From Adhaeribacter pallidiroseus (GTDB taxonomy: Bacteria; Bacteroidota; Bacteroidia; Cytophagales; Hymenobacteraceae), in NCBI RefSeq assembly GCF_003340495.1, contig NZ_QASA01000001.1, positions 1,364,001 to 1,428,000 on the forward strand: a stretch of DNA of 64,000 nt, given 5' to 3'. This document shows positions 28,213 through 39,123 of this stretch, in pieces. Made by a program: the position numbers and the translations under genes. Every line of letters starts with the position of its first letter. The stretch's first letter is position 1. The notes beneath the pieces were generated by a model. The model had not been told where the DNA came from. It saw only the letters and a list, made by a program, of their open reading frames with translations, and ran no database searches.

Positions 28213-29730
28213 ATGGAAGATCATCACCACAAAAAAGAATTCCGGCTGCCCAGCCCCGATTTCAACGAGCTGCACCAAAAGCTGGACCGGCGGGAGTTTT
28301 TGACTAAAACTTCCATGGGTATCGGAGCGTTAGCCCTGGGTTACTTATTGGGAAATAAGCTTTTTGCCGGCTCTTCGCAAGGTACGGTAAGCAGCGCTAC
28401 CGGCGACATGGAACAGGAAATTTTAAAAGCGCTGCCCCATTTTGCCCCTAAGGCAAAAAGGGTGGTCTATTTATTTATGAGCGGCGGCCCTTCTCAATTT
28501 GAAACCTTTGATTATAAGCCAAAACTGGTGAACATGCTGGGTAAAAACTTGCCCGACTCTGTACGAAAAGGTCAGCGTTTAACGGGCATGAGCGCCAACC
28601 AGAGTTCCCTGCCGATAGCTCCTTCCATCTATAATTTCAACCAATACGGCCAAAGCCAAACTTGGGTGAGCGAGCTTTTACCGCATACTGCCAAAGTAGT
28701 AGACGATTTGTGTATTGTGAAATCCATGTACTCGGAGGCCATCAATCACGACCCGGCTATTACTTTTTTCCAGACTGGTAACCAGCAACCTGGCCGGCCT
28801 TCCATCGGCTCCTGGATTAATTACGGCTTAGGAACCGACAACCAAAACCTGCCAACTTTCATTGTTTTAGTGTCTAAAAACGCTACCAAAGACCAGCCGC
28901 TTTACGCCCGTTTGTGGGGAAACGGCTTTCTGCCCTCCAAGTTTCAGGGCGTACAGTTCGGCTCCGGCAAAGACCCGGTATTATTTCTGAACAACCCTAC
29001 CAGTTACGACGGAAAGGACCGCCAGGAAATGCTCGGCTACCTCGAAAAACTAAACACCTTGCAAAACAGCAGCTACAATGACCCGGAGGTGGAGGCCCGG
29101 ATAGCGCAATACGAAATGGCGTACCGCATGCAAACCTCGGTACCGGAAGTAATGAGTACCGCCAATGAACCCGACGAAGTTTTCGACCTATATGGACCGG
29201 ATAGCCGCGACCCCGGTACCTACGCGGCTAATTGTTTGCTAGCCAGAAAGCTGCTGGAAAAAGAGGTGAAATTTGTGCAGTTGTATCACCAGGGTTGGGA
29301 TCAGCACGGGAATCTTCCGAAGGGCATTGCCGAACAATGTAAAGCCACCGACCGGGCAACGGCCGCTCTTATTATAGACCTGAAGCGCCGGGGTTTACTG
29401 GAAGATACTCTGGTGATTTGGGGCGGAGAATTCGGGCGCACCGTTTATTCGCAAGGAAAGCTAACCGCAACCGATTATGGCCGGGATCATCACCCCCGAT
29501 GTTTTACCATGTGGATGGCCGGAGCGGGCGTTAAGCCCGGTATCACATTTGGCGAAACCGATGATTTTAGCTATAATATTGTGAAAGACCCGGTGCACGT
29601 GCACGATTTTCAAGCAACCCTGCTGCACCTGCTCGGCATTGATCATGAACGCTTAATCTATAAATCGCAGGGCCGGCGCTTTCGGTTAACGGATGTAGCC
29701 GGTAAAGTAGTCCATCCAATCCTGACGTAA
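28213..29730 (+). CDS. DUF1501 domain-containing Tat-exported protein
   Basis: A 505-residue DUF1501 protein, a family related to the alkaline phosphatase/sulfatase fold. The N terminus carries a twin-arginine signal (R26-R27 in LDRREFLTKTSMGIGALALGYLLG), so it is exported folded, presumably with metal bound. Family landmarks are VVYLFMSGGPSQFETFDYKPKL, SEAINHDPAITFFQTG, PSIGSWINYGLG, FVQLYHQGWDQHGN, WGGEFGRTVYSQGK and GRDHHPRCFTMWMAGAGVKPG. The His and Asp residues in HDPA, WDQH and RDHHP are probable metal ligands. It follows the cytochrome gene by 5 bp, so they are one operon. The reaction is not known for the family; hydrolysis of a sulfate or phosphate ester is a reasonable guess only. 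Confidence 0.9.
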   Translation: MEDHHHKKEFRLPSPDFNELHQKLDRREFLTKTSMGIGALALGYLLGNKLFAGSSQGTVSSATGDMEQEILKALPHFAPKAKRVVYLFMSGGPSQFETFDYKPKLVNMLGKNLPDSVRKGQRLTGMSANQSSLPIAPSIYNFNQYGQSQTWVSELLPHTAKVVDDLCIVKSMYSEAINHDPAITFFQTGNQQPGRPSIGSWINYGLGTDNQNLPTFIVLVSKNATKDQPLYARLWGNGFLPSKFQGVQFGSGKDPVLFLNNPTSYDGKDRQEMLGYLEKLNTLQNSSYNDPEVEARIAQYEMAYRMQTSVPEVMSTANEPDEVFDLYGPDSRDPGTYAANCLLARKLLEKEVKFVQLYHQGWDQHGNLPKGIAEQCKATDRATAALIIDLKRRGLLEDTLVIWGGEFGRTVYSQGKLTATDYGRDHHPRCFTMWMAGAGVKPGITFGETDDFSYNIVKDPVHVHDFQATLLHLLGIDHERLIYKSQGRRFRLTDVAGKVVHPILT

Positions 29731-29858
29731 CGCTACCCATTATACATGATAACCAGCAGAAATTTTATTCGCCACTCCGCTATGGCCTCCCGAAGCAACA
29801 GTTTCCAATGAAAGTAAGGCGGTAGTTAAATTTTTTAAATTATACTCCCCCGTATCCT

Positions 29859-30736
29859 ATGCCACGGTTTAAGCCTCTTCTGATCCTTGTTTGTTTCCTG
29901 ACGTTCTGTGCCTCTTGGGCTTCAGCGCAAGCTAAGTTTAATGTGGGCCAATACAATGTAACATGGAACTCCCCGTCTAAAAATTCTTCGGAATCAATGC
30001 CTTGCGGGGCGGCGATATCGGGACGAATGTTTAGGTTGAGAACGGTGATGTGCTGCTGTACCTGAGCCGGAGTGGTGCCTTTGAGGAGCAGGGAGTTTTT
30101 CCAAAATTTGGTCGCGTGCGAATAAGGCTTAATCCCAATCCTTTTAAAAACGGCGAATTCAAACAAGAGCTACAACTTGATAAAGGCTACGTAACGATTG
30201 AGGGAAAAAACAAAGCAGCAGCGTGTAAACTAAAGATCTGGGTGGATGTATTTAATCCGGTGGTGCATATAGAAGCAGCAAGCAGTTCTAAAATGAATGC
30301 GGAAGCATTTTATGAAAACTGGCGTTTCCAGGATCACGCCTGGAAAGGCGTAGAATACCGCTCGAGCCGGGCTTACGAAAGAGCACCTGACAAACCAATT
30401 ATCCGGGCCGATAGTAAACTTGAAACCAAAAAAATGAAAGATGCCAACCGACGGTTTCCTACGTTTTGGGGGCCCGGCCACGACTGGGTACCCGACCATA
30501 ATTGGGGCGGAACCGGCATGATAGGTTTACAGGAAATGCTGCTGCAGGAAAGTGACGGTAAGATTTACTTGTTCCCGGCCTGGCCAAAACAATGGGACGT
30601 TGATTTTAAACTGCATGCTCCTCAAAATACCCTAATAGAAGGCATTCTGAAGAATGGAGTGGTTACCAAACTGCAGGTAAGTCCTGGTAGCCGGCAAAAT
30701 GATGTAATTATTTCATCTGGATTTGTCCTTAAATAA
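29859..30736 (+). pseudogene. Decayed DUF5703-type glycan protein gene
   Basis: Three lesions are visible in a gene that starts with a signal peptide (MPRFKPLLILVCFLTFCASWASAQ). First, a one-base loss in a G-run at 30006-30009 shifts MPCGGGDIGTN out of frame. Second, in the restored frame TAG at 30032-30034 stands where NVWVENGD would need Trp. Third, the DUF5703 N-terminal domain (LLYLSRSGAFEEQG...FGRVRIRLNPNPF) runs to ERAPDKPIIRADSK and then passes directly to FPTFWGPGHDWVPDHNWGGTGMIGLQEMLLQ, normally the C-terminal region of proteins of about 700-800 residues (from memory). The catalytic barrel of some 400 residues is missing. It is therefore a real pseudogene, 128 bp after the DUF1501 gene. 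Confidence 0.75.
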
Positions 30737-31463
30737 GAACGGCTGATATTATTTGACCAATGGCGGTTAGCAGTAGACAAAGTTCCCAATGCCAGATCTT
30801 AGCATACTATCTGGGGAAAACAAGGAAGCTATCTAGTCAGGCCTTTGTACAGCTAACCGCGCTTGCGGCCCTAAGGTATGTAACCTTTTTTTAAATTTTT
30901 TACTCTTTTTGCGCTAGAGTGGCCGTCCGGAAGTTAGCACATGTGCTTTTTAATTGATGAATAAATAGTTTAGCAATTCATACCCTTTTCTCAAATTATT
31001 AGATTGTACTATAGTAAGAATTACAATTATTGTTATTATTCGTCATTGTGTTTAATAAATCAATAATTTTTAATGGTAAAAGTGTCATTAGTGGTTGACT
31101 TTGCTTTTAATTAAAAAATTCTTCAACCCTTAAATAATATAACCCTTATTACTTAAAATTAACAAAGCTGGGTGGCCGGCCATTTTTTAAAATTTGTAAG
31201 TAAATCTGTTGATTTATTAATATGAAACAGAAAAAAGAAACCAGCCCCATTTTATGCGAAAGTTGGGCTGTATTAATCCTGGCTATGTTAAAATAGCTTA
31301 ATACATAGATAATTTCTTAGCACATCTTTATGGATAAATATTATTTCTTTACATAAGCTTAATGGTAATAGGTTCCTCTATTATTGATAGCAATAGTAAT
31401 CAGGAATGCTAGCACCAGATTCTTTTTTACACTTTTCCCTTTCACCACTAAACTTAATAAAGC
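30737..31463. other. Leader and promoter region of the SusC/SusD operon
   Basis: A 727-bp AT-rich region that must carry the SusC promoter. TTGAC at about 31094 is a possible upstream box, but no exact TAnnTTTG follows it. A 24-codon frame at 31222-31296 (MKQKKETSPILCESWAVLILAMLK) overlaps a small CAGCCCCA...TTGGGCTG hairpin and could be either a leader peptide or chance. No regulator gene lies nearby. Confidence 0.4.
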
Positions 31464-34400
31464 ATGAACAAAAATTTACCATTCGGTAGCTTGCTGATTC
31501 TTCTATGCTGCCTTTTTACGCTCCCTGTCTCCAGTTACGGTAGGAGTTCGGGTTCTGCCTCTTCTTCGGGGCGAGTCAGCGATTCAGCTGCACTCATGAA
31601 AGTGAGACCTCCTGTAGCCTCCTCTGTTCTGGGTTTAGTTAAGGCAACAGTAGAACAAACCGTGAAAGGCAAAGTAACAGCCACCACCGGTGAACCGCTG
31701 CCTTTTGTAAATGTATTGCTTAAAGGAACATCCAGTGGAGCCACTACGGATGCAGCCGGCAATTACACGATTACCGTACCGGACAACAATGCCGTATTGG
31801 TATTTTCTTACATTGGCTATATCAACCAAGAAATAACCGTTGGCAACCGCACCACTATTGATGTGCAGCTAGTATCGGATACCAAAGCTTTGGAAGAAGT
31901 AGTAGTGGTGGGTTATGGTACGCAGAACAAAGCTACTTTAACGGGTTCGGTTTCGCAGGTGGCCGGTGCCGAAATCGCCAAAAGCCCGTCGGCGAATGTT
32001 ACGGCTTCTTTACAAGGCCGCACACCCGGCTTAACGGCCAACCAAAGAAGTGGTCAGCCCGGCAGAGACGATCCGAGTATTTTAATTCGGGGAACCGGTA
32101 CTTTAAATGATAATGGTCCTTTAATTATTGTGGATGGGGTACCGCGCAGCCAGCTTAGCCGGTTAAATCCGGAGGATATTGAAAGTATTTCGGTTTTAAA
32201 AGATGCCTCCGCGGCTATTTACGGGGCCCGGGGGCCAATGGGGTAATTCTGGTTACTACTAAAAGCGGCGTAAAAGGGAAACCTAATTTTTCGATTACCT
32301 ACAAACACGCTTTATCGAGCCCAACTAAAATTCCGGACATGCTGGACGCCGCCACCTTTGCCGAGGTTTACAACGAAGGAGGCTATTATCGGGCCGGCCG
32401 CAATCCTAATTACTACAATAATCCGCAATACTCCGCCGATGCGATTGAGAAATACCGCAACGGCTCCGACCCGGTTTTGTACCCGAATACCGATTGGGTA
32501 GGCGAACTTTTAAAATCGCAGGCCTCTCAGCAAAACATTAACCTTCAGGTAAACGGCGGCAGTGATAACGTGCGTTATTTGCTTTCGTTTGGCAGCTTGC
32601 AGCAGGGTACCAATTTTTACCATGATCCCACTTCTTACCGCCAGTATAATGCACGGGTAAAAGTAGATATCGACCTGCTGAAAAACTTAACGGTAGGCGC
32701 TAACCTGAGCGCTATTTTAAATAAAAGAACGTATGCGCCTACTTCGCAAGAAATAAACTTTATTAATCTAATGCAGGCGAGTCCTACCATTGTGGGTCGC
32801 TATCCCAACGGATTATATGGTCCCGGCCGGTTCGGGGAAAGCCCGATGCTTCTGGATCAACGGGGTTACAATAAAATTGACGATAGCCCCCTGTATTCTA
32901 CTTTTACGGCCACGTATAAAGTGCCTTTTGTATCCGGTTTAAAAATCGACGGTTCCTTTAACTATGATTTAAATAATCAATTAGAAAAAACCTGGAATCT
33001 TCCTTATTCCTACTATGAATACAACACCGTAACCGGTGACTACGACAAAAAACAAGCCGCTATTCAGTCGGCAGCGTCCTTAACGGATATCTACCGGAAG
33101 TATACCACCATGCTTTATAACGTAAGAGCCACTTACGAAAAAACATTACTGGCCGACCACCACATCGTGGCGATGATCGGGGGGAACAACAGCAGGCAAC
33201 TTATAGTGATGCCAGTGCTACCCGCCGGAACTTTATAAGTACCGCGATTGATCAGATTGGGGTAGGAAGCTCGGCGGCAGAAGACTTAGGCAACGGGGGT
33301 TTGGCTAGCCGTAATGCTTACGATAATTATTTTGGCCGGTTTAACTATGATTTTAAGGCCAAATACCTATTAGAGTTTTTGTTCCGGTACGATGGTTCGC
33401 AAATATTTCCGCAAGGAAAACGCTACGGATTTTTCCCGGGTATTTCGGGAGCCTGGCGGTTATCCGAAGAAAATTTTGTCAGAAATGCCCTGCCTTTTGT
33501 AAATTCCCTGAAGCTGAGAGCGAGTTATGGGGAGTTAGGTAACGACCGGGTAGGGGCATTTCAATATCTACAATTTTTTGGATTTGGGGGGAACTATGTT
33601 TTTGGTAATACCGTGGCGCCGGGCCTGACAACCGGCGTGTTGCCTAATCCCAATATTACCTGGGAACGGGCCAAAAAAACGGATATTGGCTTAGAAGCTA
33701 CTCTTTGGAACGGAAAGCTGGGCGTAGATCTTACCTTATGGCAACAAAAAAGGAGAGATATTTTAATTAACCGCAATTTAGCCATTCCCAGTACCATGGG
33801 CTTCCCGGGAGTTCCCCCCGAAAATTTTGGCAAAGTTAATTCCCAAGGCCTCGAGCTTATTCTGAGCCATCGAAACAGTTTCGGGCCATTAAAGTACGAT
33901 ATTAGCGGTAATGTGGCCTACTCTGTAAGTAAAGTTATTGAGCTGGATGAAGTACCACCCGCCGAAGCTTACCAAAATTATACCGGCACCCCCATCGGTT
34001 CTAGCCTTTACTATAAAGCCGACGGCGTATTTAATACCCAAGAAGAACTAGATAATTATCCGCACCACGCCAATAGCCAGGTTGGCGATATTAAGGTAGT
34101 GGATTTAAACAAAGATGGTGTAATTGACAGCAAGGATCAGTACCGGTTCGAATACACGGCTACTCCCCGGTATGTATTTGGCCTGAATACAAATTTTCAG
34201 TTTAAAAACTTTGACCTTAATATCTTTTTCCAGGGCCAGACCGGAGTGTATAATTACGATGGCACAGCGGCCGCGCTAGGAAATACCGATTTTTCGAACG
34301 CATCGGTGTGGCGGGCCACTGATCGCTGGACCGAAAGTAACCCCAACGGCACCAAGCCCCGGGCCGATGCCTGGCAGCCGGGTAACACTACTTTCTTTTT

Positions 34401-34629
34401 ATTCGACGCTACTTTTATCCGGCTGAAAACAATTGAGTTGGGTTACAATCTGCCCAGCGCTATTTTAGAAAGAACAAAGGCGCTTAAAAACGTGCGTTTG
34501 TTTGCGAGCGCTTTTAACCTGGCCACTTGGTCGAAAGAAATCAAGTGGGCCGACCCGGAGCTGAACGGTAACTTTTTGGTGTGGCCGCCCCAACGGATAA
34601 TCAATTTTGGAATAAGCGTCAATTTTTAA
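31464..34629 (+). CDS. SusC/RagA TonB-linked outer-membrane protein (two frameshifts)
   Basis: A TonB-dependent outer-membrane transporter of the SusC/RagA family, 1,055 residues when two missing bases are restored. It has a signal peptide, a carboxypeptidase-D regulatory-like domain (VKGKVTATTGEPLPFVNVLLKGTSSGATTDAAGNY), the link LEEVVVVGYGTQNKATLTGSV, the plug (DDPSILIRGTGTLNDNGPLIIVDGV, LKDASAAIYGARG.NGVILVTTKSG) and the barrel ending INFGISVNF. Break 1 is a five-G run at 32230-32234 where six are needed (YGARGANG). Break 2 is at about 33191-33196, where one C restores NNSQATYSDASATRRNF. Frames: 31464-32246, to 33238, and to 34629. It imports oligosaccharides with the SusD partner 14 bp downstream. 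Confidence 0.88.
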
Positions 34630-34643
34630 AAAAAGCTTAAGAA

Positions 34644-36353
34644 ATGAAAAAAATAGTAAGTTTTATAGTACTGCTTAGCTTCGTACTAGGTTCCTGTAAA
34701 AGAGATATTTTAGATATAGCACCCCAGGACCGGGTGGCCGAAGAAACCGTCTGGAACGATGAAGCTTTAATCCGGGCGTATCATAACGAATTGTACAATG
34801 CTGTTCCGCACGGGTTTTACATCCACATGTATTCAAAATATACCGATGAAGCTTTTAATAGTGCGCCGTGTTGCGGGGCCGATATTTTTAAGCGCAATAC
34901 CTTTACTCCGGACAATATCAGTTCCGCCGCGGGGGGCGATTTTTGGGGAGGCTACATTAATTACTGGAATCTGGGCTATCAGTACATCCGGAAAATTAAT
35001 ATTTTCCTGGATAAAATGGCGGCTCCCGATGCGATCGAATTTAGCACGAAAAAGCGTTTAATTGCCGAAGCTAAATTTTTGCGGGCCTTTGTTTATTTTA
35101 ATTTAATCGAAAGATACGGGGGCGTACCTATTGTTACTAAAACGTACGCACTGGGCGAGCAAGAAATATTTAAGCGAAATACGATTGAGGAATGCGTGGC
35201 ATTTATCGAAAAAGATTTGAGCGAAGCCGAACCGGAACTGTCGGCTAAATTCGCCTCATCCGATGCGGCTAATTACGGCCGCGCCACCAAAGACGCCAGC
35301 AACGCTTTAAAATCCAGGGTGTTGTTGTACGCTGCTTCGCCTTTGTTTAACCCCGCCAACGATAAACAAAAATGGCAGAAAGCGGCCGACGCCGCGGCGG
35401 TATTCATTAACAACGGCGACGGCGGCTATTCCCTTTACCCGGATTATGGAAAACTATTTAACATGCCGAGCGGCGCTTCGCAGAACGAGTATATTTTTGC
35501 CCGCAATTTTACCACTACCAATGGCCACCAGGCACCCATGCACAATTTAGGCCGCCGCTACGGGGCTTACGGGGGCTGGTGGGCCAGCAATGGCCCTACG
35601 CAAAACCTGATAGATGATTACGAGATGAAAAACGGCGAACCCGCCTTTACCTGGAACGGGGACGTGCAAACCGTTAATGCTGCTTCTGGCTACGATCCGG
35701 CTAATCCTTACCAAAACCGGGATCCTCGTTTTGAAGCTACCGTTATCCACGATAACAGTGTTTTCCGGGGCGACACGCACGAAATGTGGGTAGCCGCTAA
35801 CAACGTGAGTGAGTGGGGGCCGGATTCGTACAAACAAAGCAGCGATAACCCGCGGGGCGGTTATATTTTAAGAAAGTTTATGCCGGAAGATGGTCCGCTT
35901 AACTGGCAAACGACCTATACTACTCCCTGGCCTTTCTTCCGCTTAGCCGAAATTTATTTAAATTATGCCGAAGCCAAGTTTGCCCTGGGTGATGAAGCTA
36001 CTGCCCGCGAATATATTTCGAAAGTAAGAGCCCGGGTAGGCATGCCCGCCATACCCGCTACCGTTACCGGCGAGGCGTTAAAGCAACGGATTTACAACGA
36101 ACGAAGAATTGAACTGGCCTTTGAAGGACACCGGTATTTTGATATCCGGCGCTGGAAGATAGCCAACGTGGTGGAAAACCGACCCATTCGCGGAATGGAT
36201 ATTATCAAGGACTTAACTACGGGCGTTAAAACGTATAACCCTAACGTGGTATTACTCCAGAAAGTACCTTACGAAGACAAAATGAATTTTCTGCCGGTAG
36301 AAACAGCGGAAGTTAGAAGAAACAGCCCGGAATTGCAAACTCCCGGCTGGTAG
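34644..36353 (+). CDS. RagB/SusD family nutrient uptake lipoprotein
   Basis: A 569-residue SusD-like glycan-binding lipoprotein. The signal ends LSFVLGSC with lipidated Cys18. Family landmarks are AEAKFLRAFVYFNLIERYGGVPIVTK, ALKSRVLLYAASPLFNP, FRLAEIYLNYAEAKF and the C-terminal YNERRIELAFEGHRYFDIRRWKIA. It lies on the cell surface and lids the SusC barrel, passing oligosaccharides to it. Stop and start of the pair are 14 bp apart. A strong terminator follows at 36370-36421, so the SusC/SusD pair may form its own transcript, with the enzymes on another. Confidence 0.94.
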   Translation: MKKIVSFIVLLSFVLGSCKRDILDIAPQDRVAEETVWNDEALIRAYHNELYNAVPHGFYIHMYSKYTDEAFNSAPCCGADIFKRNTFTPDNISSAAGGDFWGGYINYWNLGYQYIRKINIFLDKMAAPDAIEFSTKKRLIAEAKFLRAFVYFNLIERYGGVPIVTKTYALGEQEIFKRNTIEECVAFIEKDLSEAEPELSAKFASSDAANYGRATKDASNALKSRVLLYAASPLFNPANDKQKWQKAADAAAVFINNGDGGYSLYPDYGKLFNMPSGASQNEYIFARNFTTTNGHQAPMHNLGRRYGAYGGWWASNGPTQNLIDDYEMKNGEPAFTWNGDVQTVNAASGYDPANPYQNRDPRFEATVIHDNSVFRGDTHEMWVAANNVSEWGPDSYKQSSDNPRGGYILRKFMPEDGPLNWQTTYTTPWPFFRLAEIYLNYAEAKFALGDEATAREYISKVRARVGMPAIPATVTGEALKQRIYNERRIELAFEGHRYFDIRRWKIANVVENRPIRGMDIIKDLTTGVKTYNPNVVLLQKVPYEDKMNFLPVETAEVRRNSPELQTPGW

Positions 36354-36369
36354 TAAAAATTGATGTTAG

Positions 36370-36428
36370 AGCTACGTACCAAGTTGCCGGATTTTTCCAT
36401 CCGGCAACTTGGTACGTAGCTTTTTTTT
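36370..36428 (+). terminator. Rho-independent terminator after SusD
   Basis: A 23-bp perfect stem (arms 36370-36392 and 36399-36421) with a six-base loop TTTTCC, followed by a run of T to 36428. It lies 17 bp after the SusD stop codon. Confidence 0.93.
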
Positions 36429-36517
36429 AAATATTTTCTACTAAACTTATCTATTGTAATCGAAGACATAATAAATTTAATATTTCTCCCAAGCAGCACT
36501 AATTAATCTCTAACGCA

Positions 36518-38988
36518 ATGAAAATCTTTTTTGCAGTTTGTTTTTTATTCATTACTACCGTTTGCTTCTCCCAAACAAAACCCGGTTTAAAGCTTTGGTA
36601 CAACCAACCATCCGGCACCACCTGGGAAAATGCCTTGCCCATTGGCAATGGCCGGTTAGGAGCCATGGTTTACGGGAATGTAGAAAAAGAAATTATTCAG
36701 TTGAATGAACACACGGTCTGGAGCGGTGGCCCCAACCGGAATGATAATCCGATGGCGCTGGATTCTTTAGCTAGAATTCGTCAACTCATATTTGCTGGGA
36801 AACAAAAAGAAGCCGAAAAGATAGCCAACCAAGCCATTATCACCAAGAAATCGCACGGGCAAATGTTTCAGCCCGTGGGAAACCTGCAGCTGGCCTTCGC
36901 CGGTCATGGTACCTATTCCGATTATTACCGGGAACTGGATATTGAAAAGGCGGTAACCAAAACTTCTTACACGGTAAATGGAGTTACGTATACCCGCGAA
37001 GCGCTGGCCTCTTTCCCGGACCGGGTAGTAGTGATGCGCTTAACGGCCAGCAAACCGGGTAGCCTTTCCTTTAATGCTTCTTTTACCAAGCCCTTGCCCA
37101 AAACCGTGGTTCAGACTACCGCTGCAAAAGAGCTAACTACTACCGGCACCACTATGGACCACGACGGGGTAAAAGGCCTGGTAAATTTTAAAGGCATTGC
37201 CCGGATTAAATTAGACGGGGGGCGCTTACAGCCAACGACACCGCGCTCATTATTAAAAATGCTAATTCCGCCACCATTTATATTTCCATTGCCACCAACT
37301 TTAACAATTACCACGATGTAAGCGGTGATGCCAACAAGCGAGCCGCCGATTATTTAAATAAAGCATATCCGAAATCGTTTGCGACCATATTGCCAGCGCA
37401 TATTGCCGCGTATCAAAAATATTTTAACCGGGTAAAACTAGATTTAGGCACTGCGAAAGCGGCCAATCTGCCAACGGATGAACGGCTGAAAAACTTTGCA
37501 GCAGTGAATGATCCGCAGATGGTAACGTTGTATTATCAGTTTGGCCGGTATTTATTAATTTCTTCGTCCCAGCCGGGGGGGCAAGCCGCTAACTTGCAGG
37601 GCATCTGGAATAACAAAGTTCAGCCGCCCTGGGATAGCAAATACACCATTAACATTAACGCGCAAATGAATTACTGGCCGGCCGAAAAAACCAATTTGTC
37701 GGAACTGCACGAGCCTTTCCTGCAACTAGTTAAAGATATGTCAGTTACCGGCCGGCAAACAGCTAAAGAAATGTACGGCGCCCGCGGCTGGGCGGCGCAC
37801 CACAATACCGATATCTGGCGGTTTACCGGGGCTATTGATGGCGCTACTTGGGGCATCTGGAACGGGGCCGGCGGCTGGACCAGTCAGCATTTGTGGGAAC
37901 ATTACTTGTACAGTGGCGATCAAGCTTTCCTGGCTTCGGTGTACCCGGTTTTAAAAGAAGCTGCCACTTTTTACGTGGATTTCTTAGTCGAACATCCCAC
38001 CAAAAAATGGCTGGTTATTAATCCGGACATGTCGCCGGAAAATGCCCCGGCGGCCCACCAGAACTCTTCTTTAGATGCCGGTACCACCATGACCAACCAA
38101 ATTGTGTTTGATATATTTAGTACAACCATTAAAGCCGCCGAAATTTTAAAAAAAGATGCTGCTTTTACCGATACTTTAAAACAAATGCGCCAGCGTTTGC
38201 CCCCGATGCAAGTGGGGCAGTACGGTCAGTTGCAGGAGTGGCTCGATGACATTGATGACCCAAAAGATAAACACCGGCATATTTCGCATCTTTACGGTTT
38301 ATATCCTTCTAACCAAATATCACCGTACCGTACCCCGCAATTATACAGCGCCGCTAAAACCACCCTTACGCACCGCGGCGATGTATCTACCGGCTGGAGT
38401 ATGGGTTGGAAGGTAAACTGGTGGGCCCGGTTGTTGGACGGCAACCACGCGTATAAATTAATACAGGCGCAGCTTACCCCGGTAAAAATAAGCCGGGAAC
38501 AGTTTGGGGAAGGGGGTGGTACTTATAATAATTTATTTGACGCACATCCGCCCTTTCAGATCGACGGCAACTTTGGCTGCACCTCGGGCATTACGGAAAT
38601 GCTGATGCAAAGCGCCGACGGAGCCGTGCATTTACTGCCCGCATTACCCGACGTATGGCAAGCCAATGGTAGCATTAGTGGTTTGCGGGCCATGGGCGGC
38701 TTTGAGATAGAAAGCCTGCAATGGAAAAATGGCAAAGTGGTGAAAGCAATTATTAAATCAAAGCTGGGCGGTAATCTGCGGCTGCGCGTTCCTAACGCTG
38801 TTTCCTTGGCAGGCGGCACCCTGAAAAAGGCGGCTGGTAATAATCCTAATGCTTTTTACCAAGTAGAAGAAACGCCCGCTCCCTTGGTAGCTACGCGGGC
38901 CACTATTACACCGGTAAATTTAAAAGAAACCTTGCTGTACGATGTTCCCACGCAAGCCGGCCAAACCTACACGCTCACGGCTCTTTAA
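36518..38988 (+). CDS. GH95 alpha-L-fucosidase/galactosidase (one frameshift)
   Basis: A glycoside hydrolase family 95 enzyme, 823 residues when one base is restored. Signal peptide [19 protein letters not shown]. The N-terminal domain is typical ([28 protein letters not shown]...[10 protein letters not shown]). The barrel contains [16 protein letters not shown] (the Asn-x-Asn pair), [10 protein letters not shown] (general acid region) and [17 protein letters not shown] (catalytic Asp region). The frame breaks at 37217-37222, six Gs where seven are needed to join KLDGG to [13 protein letters not shown]. Frames: 36518-37321 and from about 37220 to 38988. GH95 inverts alpha-1,2-L-fucosides, and some members act on alpha-L-galactosides. 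Part of the enzyme set of the neighbouring SusC/SusD. Confidence 0.9.
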
Positions 38989-39032
38989 AGCTTATTTTTT
39001 AAAAAAAACACAAGCTTTGCGGCTGCCAACGA

Positions 39033-39059
39033 TAATAATTGACTATTTGACAATTATTA
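39033..39059. promoter_or_regulatory. Inverted repeat upstream of the GH43 gene
   Basis: TAATAATTG at 39033-39041 is repeated inverted as CAATTATTA at 39051-39059, with a nine-base spacer. It lies 65 bp before the ATG of the GH43 gene and 45 bp after the GH95 stop, which would suit an operator. No T-tract, so it is unlikely to be a terminator. Confidence 0.4.
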
Positions 39060-39123
39060 AATTAAGACTTAAACGTTTTTTTTACAATTACTCTTTACAT
39101 TGCTTTAAAGCTCTATGTAAATA

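Noticed and set aside
31222-31296. Possible 24-residue leader peptide before the SusC gene.
   Set aside because: Stops about 170 bp before SusC and overlaps a small hairpin; no clear attenuator arrangement.
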